64,000 bases of DNA from CAXWPM01 sp965206125 (lineage in GTDB: Bacteria; Acidobacteriota; Terriglobia; 20CM-2-55-15): assembly GCA_965206125.1 (NCBI GenBank), contig CBDBIN010000042.1:283839-347838 (forward strand), given 5' to 3'. Below are positions 18,385-26,810 of this stretch, one piece after another (the stretch's first letter is position 1; each line of letters begins with the position of its first letter). Made by a program: the position numbers and the translations under genes. Under the pieces are notes generated by a model. That model was given only the letters and a program-made list of their open reading frames with translations. It was not told the DNA's origin and ran no database searches.

Positions 18385-20115
18385 TCATTCGACTCGCTCG
18401 GCCCGCTGGTCCTGCCCTCCCTGATGCAGGATTAGTGCCACGGCAGATCCATCGGCGTCGGTTTCAAACGTTATTTGTGCGTCCACAACTTTAAGAAAGT
18501 AATCGCGCTCCGATTCAGGGAATACTTCGAACCTGGGCTGTCCAGTCAGTTGTACGAAAATCTGATCGCCCTCTCGCGTGACGGTAACGATGACAGCAGG
18601 AGCCAGTTGGTATTCACCGACGTAGCCATCGAACAGGTTTGGATCCACCGCGGTCACGGTGTGTCCGAACCACTCCTCGATCGGGTCCGCCTCGGTGTCG
18701 AGCTTCTGCGCGATCTGGTCCCGGCCAAGCTGGTGCAGGACGAGTGCATTGACCCGCCCCTGACTGTCGGTTTCAAACGTGATCTGTGCATCCACGACCC
18801 GGTAGAAGAAATCCCGTTCCGTTTCGGGATATATTTCCGCGGGTCCCTGGCCGGTCAGCTGGGCCGAAAGCTGATTCCCCTCGCGCGTCACCGTGAAAAA
18901 GACGTTCGGCGCTAACTGATATCGGCCGACATACTCGTCTAGAAGATCGGGATCGATAGTGATTTCAGTGCGCTCCTGGGGCGCCTGAAGTAACGGTGAT
19001 TCTGGAGGCAACAAGGGAAACCGAGCGTTGATGAGGTGGTGCCCGATATCGTCAACGCCCGCCACCGTGAAAATGTTGGTGAGGACCACAACGCCGATGT
19101 TCGCCTCGGGGTCGAAACCAACGAACGAGCGATATCCGCCAGTGCCACCGTTGTGCCAGATCGTCTGACGCTCGTCGCGCGTGCTGACGATCCAACCGAG
19201 GCCCATTTCACCTGAAGGACCGGCCGACCCTCGAACTGAAACCATCGAAGCCAGCGCCGGTGCCAGCGAGGAATCTGTATAGCCCAGATTTGCCGCCAGA
19301 AACGAAAGCATGTCGTTGGCGGTCGAGCGCAACGCGCCCGCGCCTGCCAGCGTTGGCAAATCCCAGTTCGACACCGGTTCCGACCGGTTGTTGTGTCCTT
19401 GAGCCAGGCGCCGCTCCAGCCCCGCCGACAATGTGATAGCCGTGTCGGTCATCCCAAGGGGTGCGGCTATACGCGTCGTCACCAGCGTTTCGTACTCCTC
19501 ACCCACGCGTAGGCCAAGCACATGACCGAGCAAACCGCCTCCGAGATTCGAATACTCGAACTCGGAACCGATGTCCCGCGGTAGTTCGTAATGCGACAGA
19601 AACTCGTATAGCTGGTCTACCGAATAACTTGCATAGGGGTTTTCGGGATTATAACCGGCTGCCAGGTTTGAAGGTAACCTTGGGAGTCCGGATCTATGGG
19701 TGGACAGGTCTTCCAGCGTAATCACACGACCACTGCGCTCGGGTAAGGTCACCTCCGGTGGCAGAAAATGTCCAACGGGATCGCTCAGCGTGACTTCGCC
19801 CTGCTCGACCATGTCCGCAAGCAACAGCGACGTAAACACCTTTGTAATCGAACCGATCTCGAAGACGGTGTCACCGTTCAACGGACGTCCAGCATCAGTT
19901 CCAGCACTTCCGTACGAAACAACCCGGCGTCCTGTGGGTTCGATAACGCCCACGACGATCCCAACGCTGCCCTGTCGGTCAGCAACGCGTTCGACAAGGA
20001 TCTGGCGGATCGCGTCGTTGGAAGGAACGGTTGACTCTGAAGTCGACTGTGCCGTAACGAGGACTGAACACGACATGATTGCAAATACGCACACTAACAA
20101 CTCACGATTCTTCAT
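18385..20115 (-). CDS. Exported serine hydrolase with two DUF3471-type repeats
   Basis: The 576-aa protein has a signal peptide (ELLVCVFAIMSCSVLVTAQ), then a class C beta-lactamase-fold domain. SxxK is GSITKVFTS, YxN is EYSNLGGG, and the third motif is HNGGTGG. The C-terminal part carries two copies of a DUF3471-like module ending FETDSQGRVNALVLHQLGRD and FETDADGSAVALILHQGGQD, so the second probably arose by internal duplication. Such proteins act as periplasmic D-aminopeptidases or esterases; the substrate is unknown. The IS91-type element lies just past its 3' end. Confidence 0.88.
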   Translation of the reverse strand: MKNRELLVCVFAIMSCSVLVTAQSTSESTVPSNDAIRQILVERVADRQGSVGIVVGVIEPTGRRVVSYGSAGTDAGRPLNGDTVFEIGSITKVFTSLLLADMVEQGEVTLSDPVGHFLPPEVTLPERSGRVITLEDLSTHRSGLPRLPSNLAAGYNPENPYASYSVDQLYEFLSHYELPRDIGSEFEYSNLGGGLLGHVLGLRVGEEYETLVTTRIAAPLGMTDTAITLSAGLERRLAQGHNNRSEPVSNWDLPTLAGAGALRSTANDMLSFLAANLGYTDSSLAPALASMVSVRGSAGPSGEMGLGWIVSTRDERQTIWHNGGTGGYRSFVGFDPEANIGVVVLTNIFTVAGVDDIGHHLINARFPLLPPESPLLQAPQERTEITIDPDLLDEYVGRYQLAPNVFFTVTREGNQLSAQLTGQGPAEIYPETERDFFYRVVDAQITFETDSQGRVNALVLHQLGRDQIAQKLDTEADPIEEWFGHTVTAVDPNLFDGYVGEYQLAPAVIVTVTREGDQIFVQLTGQPRFEVFPESERDYFLKVVDAQITFETDADGSAVALILHQGGQDQRAERVE

Positions 20116-20150
20116 AGCTCCTCCGAATGTACCTACTGTTCAGCAGGTAC

Positions 20151-20387
20151 TCAATCTGACGCGCTCTCCTCGTCCTTCGTGGAAGGGATCCGGAACAGCT
20201 CGTCCACCGTCACCCCCAACGCCCCAGCGAGCTTCAGGGCCAACAGCACGGATGGGACCATCCGCCCTCCTTCGATCGCATTGACCGATGCCCGTGTGAT
20301 TCCCGCGAGCCCGGCCAACTGGGCCTGTGTCAGGTCGTTCATCGCACGATGCACCTTGAGGGAATTCCGAAGCGCGTGATCATTCAT
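20151..20387 (-). CDS. XRE-family transcriptional regulator
   Basis: The roughly 78-aa protein is nearly all one HTH_3 domain: LTQAQLAGLAGITRASVNAI spans the two DNA-contacting helices and is followed by GRMVPSVLLALKLAGALGVT. Its ATG overlaps the stop of the membrane gene upstream (AATGAATGA), so it is translationally coupled. A palindrome upstream of the pair (20889-20929) is the likely operator. Pairs of a small XRE regulator and a membrane protein of this kind are common in bacteria; their signal is not known. Confidence 0.85.
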   Translation of the reverse strand: MNDHALRNSLKVHRAMNDLTQAQLAGLAGITRASVNAIEGGRMVPSVLLALKLAGALGVTVDELFRIPSTKDEESASD

Positions 20388-20832
20388 TGGCATTCGCACG
20401 GCTGTGGTAGAGGTAGCCTGCTGCGAAGGCCCCGCATCCGACCGCTATCGTCATGGATCCCATGCCGACAACGGACGGTTCCGGTGGGACGTAGTCCATG
20501 AAGACCATCAACGGGACCTGGATCAAGATCACGGTCAACAAGGCAGTGCGGCGGGAGCGGTCCTGACACCGAATGAGCCACTCGTCCTGCCAGATCCGCC
20601 TCATCTCTCGCTTGTGATCCTTTCCTCGACGCCCGCGAACAACGAGAGTGAGGGCGGTCATGAATACGAGGACTATGGCCTCCGGGACCAGGGCGAATTC
20701 AGAGTTTTCCCCTGGCGTCAGGACGGCAACGACGGTTCCAACCGCCATGACCGTGCATAACAGCAGGTAGAGGAGCATGAGGTGCCTGTGGTACCTGAAG
20801 TGACGCTCGGATGGCATTTGTACGTTAGTCAT
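20380..20832 (-). CDS. Membrane partner of the XRE regulator
   Basis: This 150-aa protein has four predicted transmembrane helices (about residues 18-40, 48-67, 96-114 and 120-140) separated by a basic cytoplasmic loop (RRGRRGKDHKREMRRIW-like). ATG 20832 has AGGGAG upstream; an earlier in-frame start at 20874 falls close to the promoter. It is the first gene of a two-gene operon with the XRE regulator, which suggests it senses something at the membrane for that regulator. No enzymatic motif is visible. Confidence 0.7.
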   Translation of the reverse strand: MTNVQMPSERHFRYHRHLMLLYLLLCTVMAVGTVVAVLTPGENSEFALVPEAIVLVFMTALTLVVRGRRGKDHKREMRRIWQDEWLIRCQDRSRRTALLTVILIQVPLMVFMDYVPPEPSVVGMGSMTIAVGCGAFAAGYLYHSRANANE

Positions 20833-20888
20833 GACGCTTGCTCCCTCGGAGATCAGGCCCGCGTAGAACATCAATGATCACTTACTTA

Positions 20889-20934
20889 ATATAAACGATA
20901 TACTACATTATATCATCGATCGTTTATATGTAAG
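20889..20934 (-). promoter_or_regulatory. Palindromic operator overlapping a promoter
   Basis: ATATAAACGAT (20889-20899) and its exact complement ATCGTTTATAT (20919-20929) form an 11-bp inverted repeat. CTTAC and GTAAG extend it, with three extra bases on one side. Read on the minus strand, CTTACA and TATAAT are 16 nt apart inside the palindrome, giving a good promoter for the membrane/XRE pair. The overlap suggests repression by the XRE protein. The AT-rich character stands out from the surroundings. Confidence 0.65.
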
Positions 20935-21044
20935 GGTAGTCTGAATCTTACAGTGCGTGGGTCGCATCGGCCCGATCCGTCCCAGAACTGCATGACAGGA
21001 CATGATCGGCGGGCGTCGGCTTCGGGCATTCGACGAACGAGATA

Positions 21045-21866
21045 TCAGTCGTACAGGACTGCTTCCGCGCCCGATTGAGCGATCCGGTCGCGGGCGAGTT
21101 CCAGTATCAAATCACGGCGTTCGAGAACCGCGCGGATCTGCGAAGAAGTCAGGTATGCCCCCAGCCGCTCCGTGAGAGTCTTCTCGTCCAGATTCTCGAT
21201 CGCTTCCAACAACGATCTTGAAAACCGGATCATGCTGTTGGGACTCTGGAGTTCGTGGATACTCCGAAAAGATCGTGAATGGTCGATCAGCCTGACTCGC
21301 CAGCTCTCCGTGACCAGAATGTTGTTCAGGTTTCGGTCCACGTTGTAGATCAAGTTGTCGAACAGCCGGATCTTGTATGTCTGCAAATTCCACTCTGTCT
21401 GGTTGGGCGGCCGAATACCCGCCTCCATCCGGTCCCGCTCAACCATCGCGTTCTCGACCCACCATTGCATCGATCCAACATCACCGTTGTGGCGGCGTTC
21501 AACCGTTGCCGGGACCATAGCGAGCCCGATCATCTTGTCGAGTTCGTAGGCGGCAACTTCTGTCTTCCAACTGTCCTGGAAATCGATCTCCGTCGCACCA
21601 CTTCGCAGGGTTGTCCGACCCGGCCGGAAATCGTCGATGGTCTTGAAGATGGCAAAGTGTTCCTGTGAATCCTGGCCCAGCGTCACTTTCTTCGGCAGTG
21701 TGATTCCGCGGTCCGTATCTTCCATATGGATGATGTCGGCCGTAGATAGAAAGTCCTCGATGTCGGTGCCTTGAAGAACCGACTCCAATCCCTGCGCATT
21801 GACGACGACGGCGAGAGCCAGCGCGGATACCACAGTAGCCACTAAACGAAAGACGTTTTCTACCAT
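21045..21866 (-). CDS. Exported protein with a kinase-like active-site pattern
   Basis: The 273-aa product has a signal peptide (VFRLVATVVSALALAVVVNAQ). Its core contains FAIFKTID and TEVAAYELDKMIGLAMVPAT, which resemble the ATP-lysine strand and helix of atypical kinases, then NLIYNVDRNLNNIL and VRLIDHSRSF, resembling catalytic D-R-N-xx-N and metal-binding D motifs of PI3/4-kinase, HipA and Fam20 relatives. The glycine-rich loop is not obvious. Export argues for a Fam20-like secreted kinase or a degenerate relative. The candidate promoter at 21905-21933 lies upstream. Confidence 0.55.
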   Translation of the reverse strand: MVENVFRLVATVVSALALAVVVNAQGLESVLQGTDIEDFLSTADIIHMEDTDRGITLPKKVTLGQDSQEHFAIFKTIDDFRPGRTTLRSGATEIDFQDSWKTEVAAYELDKMIGLAMVPATVERRHNGDVGSMQWWVENAMVERDRMEAGIRPPNQTEWNLQTYKIRLFDNLIYNVDRNLNNILVTESWRVRLIDHSRSFRSIHELQSPNSMIRFSRSLLEAIENLDEKTLTERLGAYLTSSQIRAVLERRDLILELARDRIAQSGAEAVLYD

Positions 21867-21904
21867 CGTCGTCCTCGACTCATCTGCTTCCTCATCACCC
21901 GTAA

Positions 21905-21933
21905 ATAAGACTATGAAAGGGAATTGCGGTCAA
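21905..21933 (-). promoter_or_regulatory. Candidate promoter, upstream-element copy 6
   Basis: Minus-strand TTGACC (21928-21933), 17 nt, TCTTAT (21905-21910), then TTACGGGTGAT. It sits about 40 bp upstream of the exported kinase-like gene and matches copy 3 in -35, spacing, -10 and downstream bases. The shared upstream sequence is AAGTGACCTTCTGATTGA. Confidence 0.55.
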
Positions 21934-21957
21934 TCAGAAGGTCACTTCGCTTCATCT

Positions 21958-22200
21958 TCCGGCTGTAGGTGCACTCTATGAGCGCAGATGGGCGGTCATA
22001 GACCGCCCCTACAGAAGCAGCGATATCGCGGCTCCGGCTGCAGGTGCGCTTTATAAGCGCACATGGACGGTCACAGACCACCACTCCCGAAGAAGCGATA
22101 TCGAAGTTCCGGCTGTAGGTGCGCTCTATGAGCGCACATGGGCGGTGATAGACCGCCCCTACAGAAGAAGCGATATCGCAGCTCCGACTGTAGCGGCGGC
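21958..22200. repeat. 75-bp tandem palindromic repeats, three units plus a partial
   Basis: Units start at 21958, 22033, 22108 and (partial) 22183, each beginning TCCGRCTGYAG. Each contains nested hairpins such as GTGCGCTCTATGAGCGCAC and GGGCGGTCATAGACCGCCC, closed by TGTAGG and CCTACA, so every unit can fold on either strand. A related single copy is at 35022-35073. No coding function or CRISPR-like spacer pattern is visible. Confidence 0.8.
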
Positions 22201-22750
22201 TCCGTGCTGAACAGATGGACGGCAAGCTCGAACTTTATTTTCAAAACCTCGTCGACTCCATCCGGTCGATTATTCCCGATGAAGTGATCGCTGTTGCGGT
22301 AGGCGGTCGATCGCGTTCGTTGTTGGTTGACGTCGTGACGTTCTAAGAGGTTTTGAAAGCGCAGAATGCGCTCACGGGCAACAACCGGACGGCGAGACCT
22401 ACGAGCCCAGCCTCTCGCTAGTTGCCGCTTGTTGGGATGCGATTCGAGAGCTAGGATCGCCATGTGAGAGTGGAATTACTCATCATATTGCTCATCGCCC
22501 TGCTGATTTCCTATGGCCCGACGCTCAACAAGCGCCTCGGACTGAGGAGTCTCACGTTTGAGCGCACGTCCGATATCGTATTTTGGCGCGGGGATCGTTG
22601 TCAGGTTCCTGAGAGCGATCCTCTTCCTCGGTCGGAACTGACCCCACTGCCGACAAGTGACACTTCATTGACCCTAACCCACTACTCCCTTACTATCTAG
22701 CCAGTTTCAACCCAACATGGCGACGGACCGCTTGAGAGGCACTCGCGGCT
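22201..22750. other. Region between repeats and the kinase gene
   Basis: Two weak frames are present. 22215-22346 (plus, 43 codons, MDGKLELYFQNLVDSIRSII) has plausible protein character but no recognisable family. 22464-22700 (plus, 78 codons) starts with a hydrophobic segment (LLIILLIALLISYGP) and then degenerates. I see no promoter or RNA that I can support. Confidence 0.35.
22215..22346 (+). CDS. Possible small protein (43 aa)
   Basis: ATG 22215 opens a short frame of balanced composition (KLELYFQNLVDSIRSIIPDE, ending LVDVVTF). No ribosome site is obvious and the family is unknown. It may be a remnant of a larger gene cut off by the repeat array on its left. Confidence 0.25.
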   Translation: MDGKLELYFQNLVDSIRSIIPDEVIAVAVGGRSRSLLVDVVTF

Positions 22751-25501
22751 ATGGCCCTCAACTCAGGAACCCGACTCGGCCCATACGAAGTCGCAGCGCA
22801 GATTGGCGCGGGCGGTATGGGAGAGGTGTACGCCGCCACAGACACGCGTCTTGACCGGACGGTAGCCATCAAAGTCCTTCCTGAACACTTGGCTTCCGAC
22901 CCGAGGCGCCGGGAACGCTTCGAGCGTGAAGCCAAAGCTGTCAGCAGCCTGAACCACCCGCACATCTGCACGCTCCACGACGTCGGTGAACAGGACGGGA
23001 TTCACTACCTCGTGATGGAGTTGGTGGAGGGCGACACTCTGCAACAGCGGTTGGAGAGGGGACGCCTACCGCTCGATCAAGCTCTGGAATACGTCATCCA
23101 GATCGCCGACGCACTCGACAAAGCACACCGGCAGGGCATTTTGCACCGGGACGTAAAACCCGGCAACATCATGCTGACGAAGACTGCGGGCGTGAAGCTG
23201 CTCGACTTTGGTCTGGCGAAGCTGAAGGGCGATGCAGGTGAAGTGGTACCGCTGTCGCAGATGCCCACCGAGGACCCCTCCGCACCCCTGACCGCAGAAG
23301 GCACGATCATCGGCACGCTCCAGTACATGGCACCAGAGCAGTTGGAAGGTAAAGAAGCAGACGCCCGGACGGACATCTTCGCGTTCGGGGCCGTGATGTA
23401 CGAGATGGTGGCGGGGAAGAAGGCATTTGAGGGGGCGAGTCAGGCGAGTTTGATCGGGGCGATCATGAATCATGAGCCTGCGCCGGTCACCGAGGTTCAA
23501 CCCGTGTCGCCCCCCATGCTCGATCACGTCATCACTGCGTGTCTCGCCAAGAATCCCGACGATCGATGGCAAACCGCAACGGACCTGTTGCGGGAGTTGA
23601 AGTGGGCGTCCCATACGAAACCCGCTGGTCCCATTGAAACGTCGGGCCCCGTGCCGTGGACAAAGATGCTTCCGGTGGCATTGGCTGTCTTGATCGTAGG
23701 TGTACTGATTGGAGGCATCGCCTTCAGAAACCCGGCCTCGTCACCGCAGTCGGGTGTTACCAGGTTTCTCCTCGAAGTCACCGCGGGTTCACGTTTGAGC
23801 GGGGGAGTACTCCAACGCCCTGCCAGACAGAACATTGCCTTATCACCCGACGGAACGCACCTGGTTTATGCAGCGACCGACGGCGAGCGTTCCCAGCTTT
23901 ACTTGCGGCCTATGGACCAGGATCAGGCGATCCCGATGTCGGGCACAGAAGGCGCTTCCAGTCCCTTCTTCTCCCCCGATGGTGAATCGATCGGATTCTT
24001 TGTCGGGGATATGGGCGAGGAGGGGCAACTGATGAGGGTTCCTACGCAAGGAGGAGATCCTCGTACCATTTCGGTCTCGGTGCCGGGTTTCGACAATGCT
24101 TGGGCGAGTTGGACAAGTGACAACAACATATTGCTTGTGTATGAGGACGGTCTGTTTCAAGTCTCCGACAATGGAGGGTCCCCGAACCAGTTGACCAGCG
24201 TCGACACCAGCCAGGGTGAAGGCTGGCACCTTTATCCAGAAATGCTACCGGGGGGTGGGGCCATTCTGTTCAACGTTTGGGACGGCGACATACCGAGTGA
24301 GTGGAACATCGTGGCGCAGTCGCTGGAGACGGGCGAACAACACCCTCTGGTCGAAGGCGGGAGCGACCCCCGTTACGTCGAGTCCGGTCACATCGTGTTT
24401 GCCCGAGCGGGAACACTCATGGCAGTTCCCTTTGACGTTCGGCGACTCGAGGTGACCGGCGACCCCGTCGTAGTCCTTGAGGATGTGATGCACACCGAAC
24501 GCGGTGGGAACAGCTACAGGAGGATGGGTGATGGGCAGTTTGCCGTGTCACGTTCGGGGACATTGGCCTACGCCCCAGGTGGCGTCTATCCAGTAGGCCA
24601 GAATGTGCTGGTCTGGGTTGATCGCGACGGGGAGGTCGACCCCCTGCCCGGACCCCCAGCGAGTACCGCTTTCCAGCGCGTCTCACCGGATGGCACTCGA
24701 CTCGTCTACTCTCAGGGGCCTGAGGGAGAACTGCAGATCTGGGTCTACGACATCGAGTTGGAACTGCCCTTGCAACTGACCTTTCAGGGAACAAATGCCA
24801 TACCAATCTGGAGCCCGGACGGCGCTCGAGTGGTATTCGCATCGGATGGAGGAGACGGTGGTCCTCCAAATCTATTCTCGATGGCTGCGGACGGCAGCGG
24901 CGATCCCAAGCGATTGACCGAGAGTAATCGGATTCAGCTACCGTCTTCCTGGTCGCGGGATGGGGTTCTGGCGTTTACTCAGCACGTCGAGGGGTTGCAG
25001 TGGGACATTATGACCCTCTCGACGGACGGCGCCAGTGAACCCGAGCTGTTTTTTGACGCTCCTTTCAGCCAGGAATATCCGGCATTCTCGCCTGACGGAA
25101 GATGGCTGGCGTACAGCTCGAATGAAACAGGCCGCCAGGAAGTTTACGTTCGACCTTTTCCCGCCGGAGAGCCGGTTTTTCCGGTTTCACCTGGTGGTGG
25201 CAAGGCACCACTATGGACCGCTGATGGGCGGCAGCTTGTTTACCGCGATGCAAACAACGACGACAGAATCATGGTTGTAGACGTGACGACGGATTCCGGC
25301 TTCGAACGGAGCCGCCCGAGTCTTCTCTTTGAAGGACCCTACGGCAGCAATTATCCGGTTCGAAGTTATGACATAGCCCCTGATGGGCAGCGGTTTCTGA
25401 TGAGACAAGGGCAAGCATCCGAACCCGAACCAGTGACCAGTCTCAACGTCGTCCTCAATTGGTTCGAGGAACTGAACCGGCTCGCCCCGACAAACAACTG
25501 A
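22751..25501 (+). CDS. Transmembrane Ser/Thr protein kinase with beta-propeller sensor domain
   Basis: The 916-aa protein combines a cytoplasmic kinase domain (about residues 1-280), one transmembrane helix (about 303-325) and an extracytoplasmic TolB/WD40-like propeller (about 340-905). Kinase motifs are complete: GAGGMGEVY loop, VAIK with K41, HRDVKPGN with D134, DFG with D152 and MAPEQ. Propeller blades carry repeated SPDG motifs (LSPDGTHLVY, FSPDGESIGF, VSPDGTRLVY, FSPDGRWLAY). It probably phosphorylates itself and partner proteins after an external signal. Two stubs of closely similar kinases lie at 2913-3190 and 25507-25648. Confidence 0.92.
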   Translation: MALNSGTRLGPYEVAAQIGAGGMGEVYAATDTRLDRTVAIKVLPEHLASDPRRRERFEREAKAVSSLNHPHICTLHDVGEQDGIHYLVMELVEGDTLQQRLERGRLPLDQALEYVIQIADALDKAHRQGILHRDVKPGNIMLTKTAGVKLLDFGLAKLKGDAGEVVPLSQMPTEDPSAPLTAEGTIIGTLQYMAPEQLEGKEADARTDIFAFGAVMYEMVAGKKAFEGASQASLIGAIMNHEPAPVTEVQPVSPPMLDHVITACLAKNPDDRWQTATDLLRELKWASHTKPAGPIETSGPVPWTKMLPVALAVLIVGVLIGGIAFRNPASSPQSGVTRFLLEVTAGSRLSGGVLQRPARQNIALSPDGTHLVYAATDGERSQLYLRPMDQDQAIPMSGTEGASSPFFSPDGESIGFFVGDMGEEGQLMRVPTQGGDPRTISVSVPGFDNAWASWTSDNNILLVYEDGLFQVSDNGGSPNQLTSVDTSQGEGWHLYPEMLPGGGAILFNVWDGDIPSEWNIVAQSLETGEQHPLVEGGSDPRYVESGHIVFARAGTLMAVPFDVRRLEVTGDPVVVLEDVMHTERGGNSYRRMGDGQFAVSRSGTLAYAPGGVYPVGQNVLVWVDRDGEVDPLPGPPASTAFQRVSPDGTRLVYSQGPEGELQIWVYDIELELPLQLTFQGTNAIPIWSPDGARVVFASDGGDGGPPNLFSMAADGSGDPKRLTESNRIQLPSSWSRDGVLAFTQHVEGLQWDIMTLSTDGASEPELFFDAPFSQEYPAFSPDGRWLAYSSNETGRQEVYVRPFPAGEPVFPVSPGGGKAPLWTADGRQLVYRDANNDDRIMVVDVTTDSGFERSRPSLLFEGPYGSNYPVRSYDIAPDGQRFLMRQGQASEPEPVTSLNVVLNWFEELNRLAPTNN

Positions 25502-25506
25502 CAATG

Positions 25507-25648
25507 CCCCCCGGGCACCCAACTCGGCAGCTAAGAGATCCTCTCCCCGCTCGGCAAGGGCGGAATGGGAGAGGTATGGCGTGCGAGGGATCAGAAACTC
25601 GGGCGCGAAGTCGCCATCAAGACGCTGCCTGACGGCAGTTGTGCCTGA
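25507..25648 (+). pseudogene. N-terminal kinase stub with an early stop
   Basis: The frame reads GTQLGS, stop, EILSPLGKGGMGEVWRARD, QKLGREVAIKTLP and then stops at 25646. The TAA lies where relatives have Tyr (SYEI). It therefore has the glycine loop and the VAIK lysine but no start, no rest of kinase and an internal stop. It begins six bases after the intact kinase gene's stop and resembles the stub at 2913-3053. Confidence 0.7.
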
Positions 25649-25695
25649 AGGTCGCATGACGGGCGATTGGACGCTAACTACATACTCTTAACCAA

Positions 25696-25791
25696 ATGCT
25701 TGGTAACCTTTTCGAGGAACACATCGCGGCGATACTCACGGATGATGGGTTCGACTTCGAACGCCAGCATTCCCTCCAGGCTACCTACTAA
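25696..25791 (+). CDS. Short frame upstream of the 88-aa gene
   Basis: ATG 25696 gives 31 residues (LGNLFEEHIAAILTDDGFDF, ending QHSLQATY) with good coding character, and stops one base before the next ATG. The N-terminus resembles that of nuclease or methylase subunits, but it is too short to classify. It may be a fragment or an upstream coupled peptide. Confidence 0.3.
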   Translation: MLGNLFEEHIAAILTDDGFDFERQHSLQATY

Positions 25792-25792
25792 C

Positions 25793-26059
25793 ATGAATCA
25801 AGCCGAACTCCCCGCCGCTCTAATGAACGAACTTCTCGGGCATCTCCAGAAGGTTGTCCTGACAGGCATCGGAGTCTCGGTCGCCGAAGCGGAGCGGTCC
25901 CATTACCGCATCCGGATGATCGGCGAGGCACTCCGCGCCGAGGGCGGCAGGCCTCTGATGGAAACGGCCCTCACGTATGTCCGGCGAAACTATTCGCAGG
26001 GGGCCTACTCCCTCGAGCGATCCTGGTTCGGCGAGGTCCGCAACCGCCTGCCGGATTAA
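25793..26059 (+). CDS. Hypothetical 88-aa protein
   Basis: ATG 25793 directly follows the stop of the preceding short frame. The protein is mainly helical (LPAALMNELLGHLQKVVLTG, then EAERSHYRIRMIGEALRAEG) and ends NRLPD. I do not recognise a family. The earlier part of the same open frame (from 25667) is Ser/Arg-rich and probably non-coding. Confidence 0.45.
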   Translation: MNQAELPAALMNELLGHLQKVVLTGIGVSVAEAERSHYRIRMIGEALRAEGGRPLMETALTYVRRNYSQGAYSLERSWFGEVRNRLPD

Positions 26060-26403
26060 CGGCACGGCTTCCTCCCTCCAGCGGAAGCCGTCATCAACTG
26101 TGTATAAGAGTCGAGGCGGCGTTAGCCTTCATCGCTCCACCAACGTCTCCTCAAACACCGGCCCCCGGCATCGCGGGCACTGCGCCGGCTCGCCCGAGAG
26201 GTAGTCCGTAGCCGCCGGGTCCAGCAACTATGATGCTCCAGCCCGGAAACCGGGAACGTCCATCTGGACGCCTGTTAAGTTTTGACGATCTTCTTGCGGA
26301 TGACCCTCCTACACAGATAGTCTTTCCAGAGTTTCGCCGTTCCCTTTGGCTACATACAAGATCGATGGAATCCGAGCCATAGTTCGGCCTCTGTAATCCC
26401 GAG
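26060..26403. other. Intergenic region with a zinc-ribbon remnant
   Basis: Apart from the minus-strand fragment at 26129-26227, nothing gene-like is visible. A GC-poor stretch at about 26280-26390 directly precedes the 26404 gene and may hold its promoter, but no clear -35/-10 pair stands out. Confidence 0.35.
26129..26227 (-). pseudogene. Zinc-ribbon C-terminal fragment
   Basis: Minus-strand codons give LDPAATDYLSGEPAQCPRCR followed by GPVFEETLVER and a stop. The CPRC pair is half of a zinc ribbon and the ending resembles small conserved bacterial proteins. An in-frame stop lies directly upstream, with no ATG, so this is either a remnant or a tiny TTG-started protein. Confidence 0.35.
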
Positions 26404-26775
26404 ATGCCACTCAGCTACACGATCGACGTGCGGGGCCACATCGTCTATGGTCGCGGTTGGGCCGAAGTGACTGAAGCGGACATTGTGAACATCCGCGAAC
26501 GGCTCACAACTGACTCACAGTTTAGTCCTACCTTCATGCAACTGCTCGACCTCTCAGAGGTGACATCTCTGGGGATAAGGTGGGCCAATGTGAGAAGCTT
26601 GGTCAGCGAAGATCCATTCGACGCCAGTGCTCGGCGGGCGATTGTGGCACCCGCCACTGCGGTCTATGGCTCGACGCGCATGTACGAACTCTATGCGGAA
26701 GAGTCCATGCCAAACATCTCCGTTTTCCGTACTGCCGAGGAAGCCGGCAGATGGTTAGGCCTCGAGGAAGAGTAG
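26404..26775 (+). CDS. SpoIIAA/STAS-like small protein
   Basis: The 123-aa protein has an alternating beta/alpha pattern (LSYTIDVRGHIVYGRGWAEV, then TFMQLLDLSEVTSLG, RRAIVAPATAVYGSTRMYEL, ISVFRTAEEAGRWLG) like the SpoIIAA/STAS-like fold found in bacterial regulatory or lipid-binding proteins. This is inferred from fold pattern only. No neighbour clarifies its role; recombinase debris follows. Confidence 0.5.
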   Translation: MPLSYTIDVRGHIVYGRGWAEVTEADIVNIRERLTTDSQFSPTFMQLLDLSEVTSLGIRWANVRSLVSEDPFDASARRAIVAPATAVYGSTRMYELYAEESMPNISVFRTAEEAGRWLGLEEE

Positions 26776-26810
26776 ACGAGGAGTTCATCCGTATACGACG
26801 ATCGACAGCC

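Noticed and set aside
21958..22200. CRISPR array
   Set aside because: The 75-bp units are repeated end to end with no variable spacers and no cas genes nearby.
22464..22700. Plus-strand 78-codon frame with a hydrophobic start
   Set aside because: Only the first 20 residues look like protein; the rest is low-quality and there is no ribosome site, so it was not listed as a gene.
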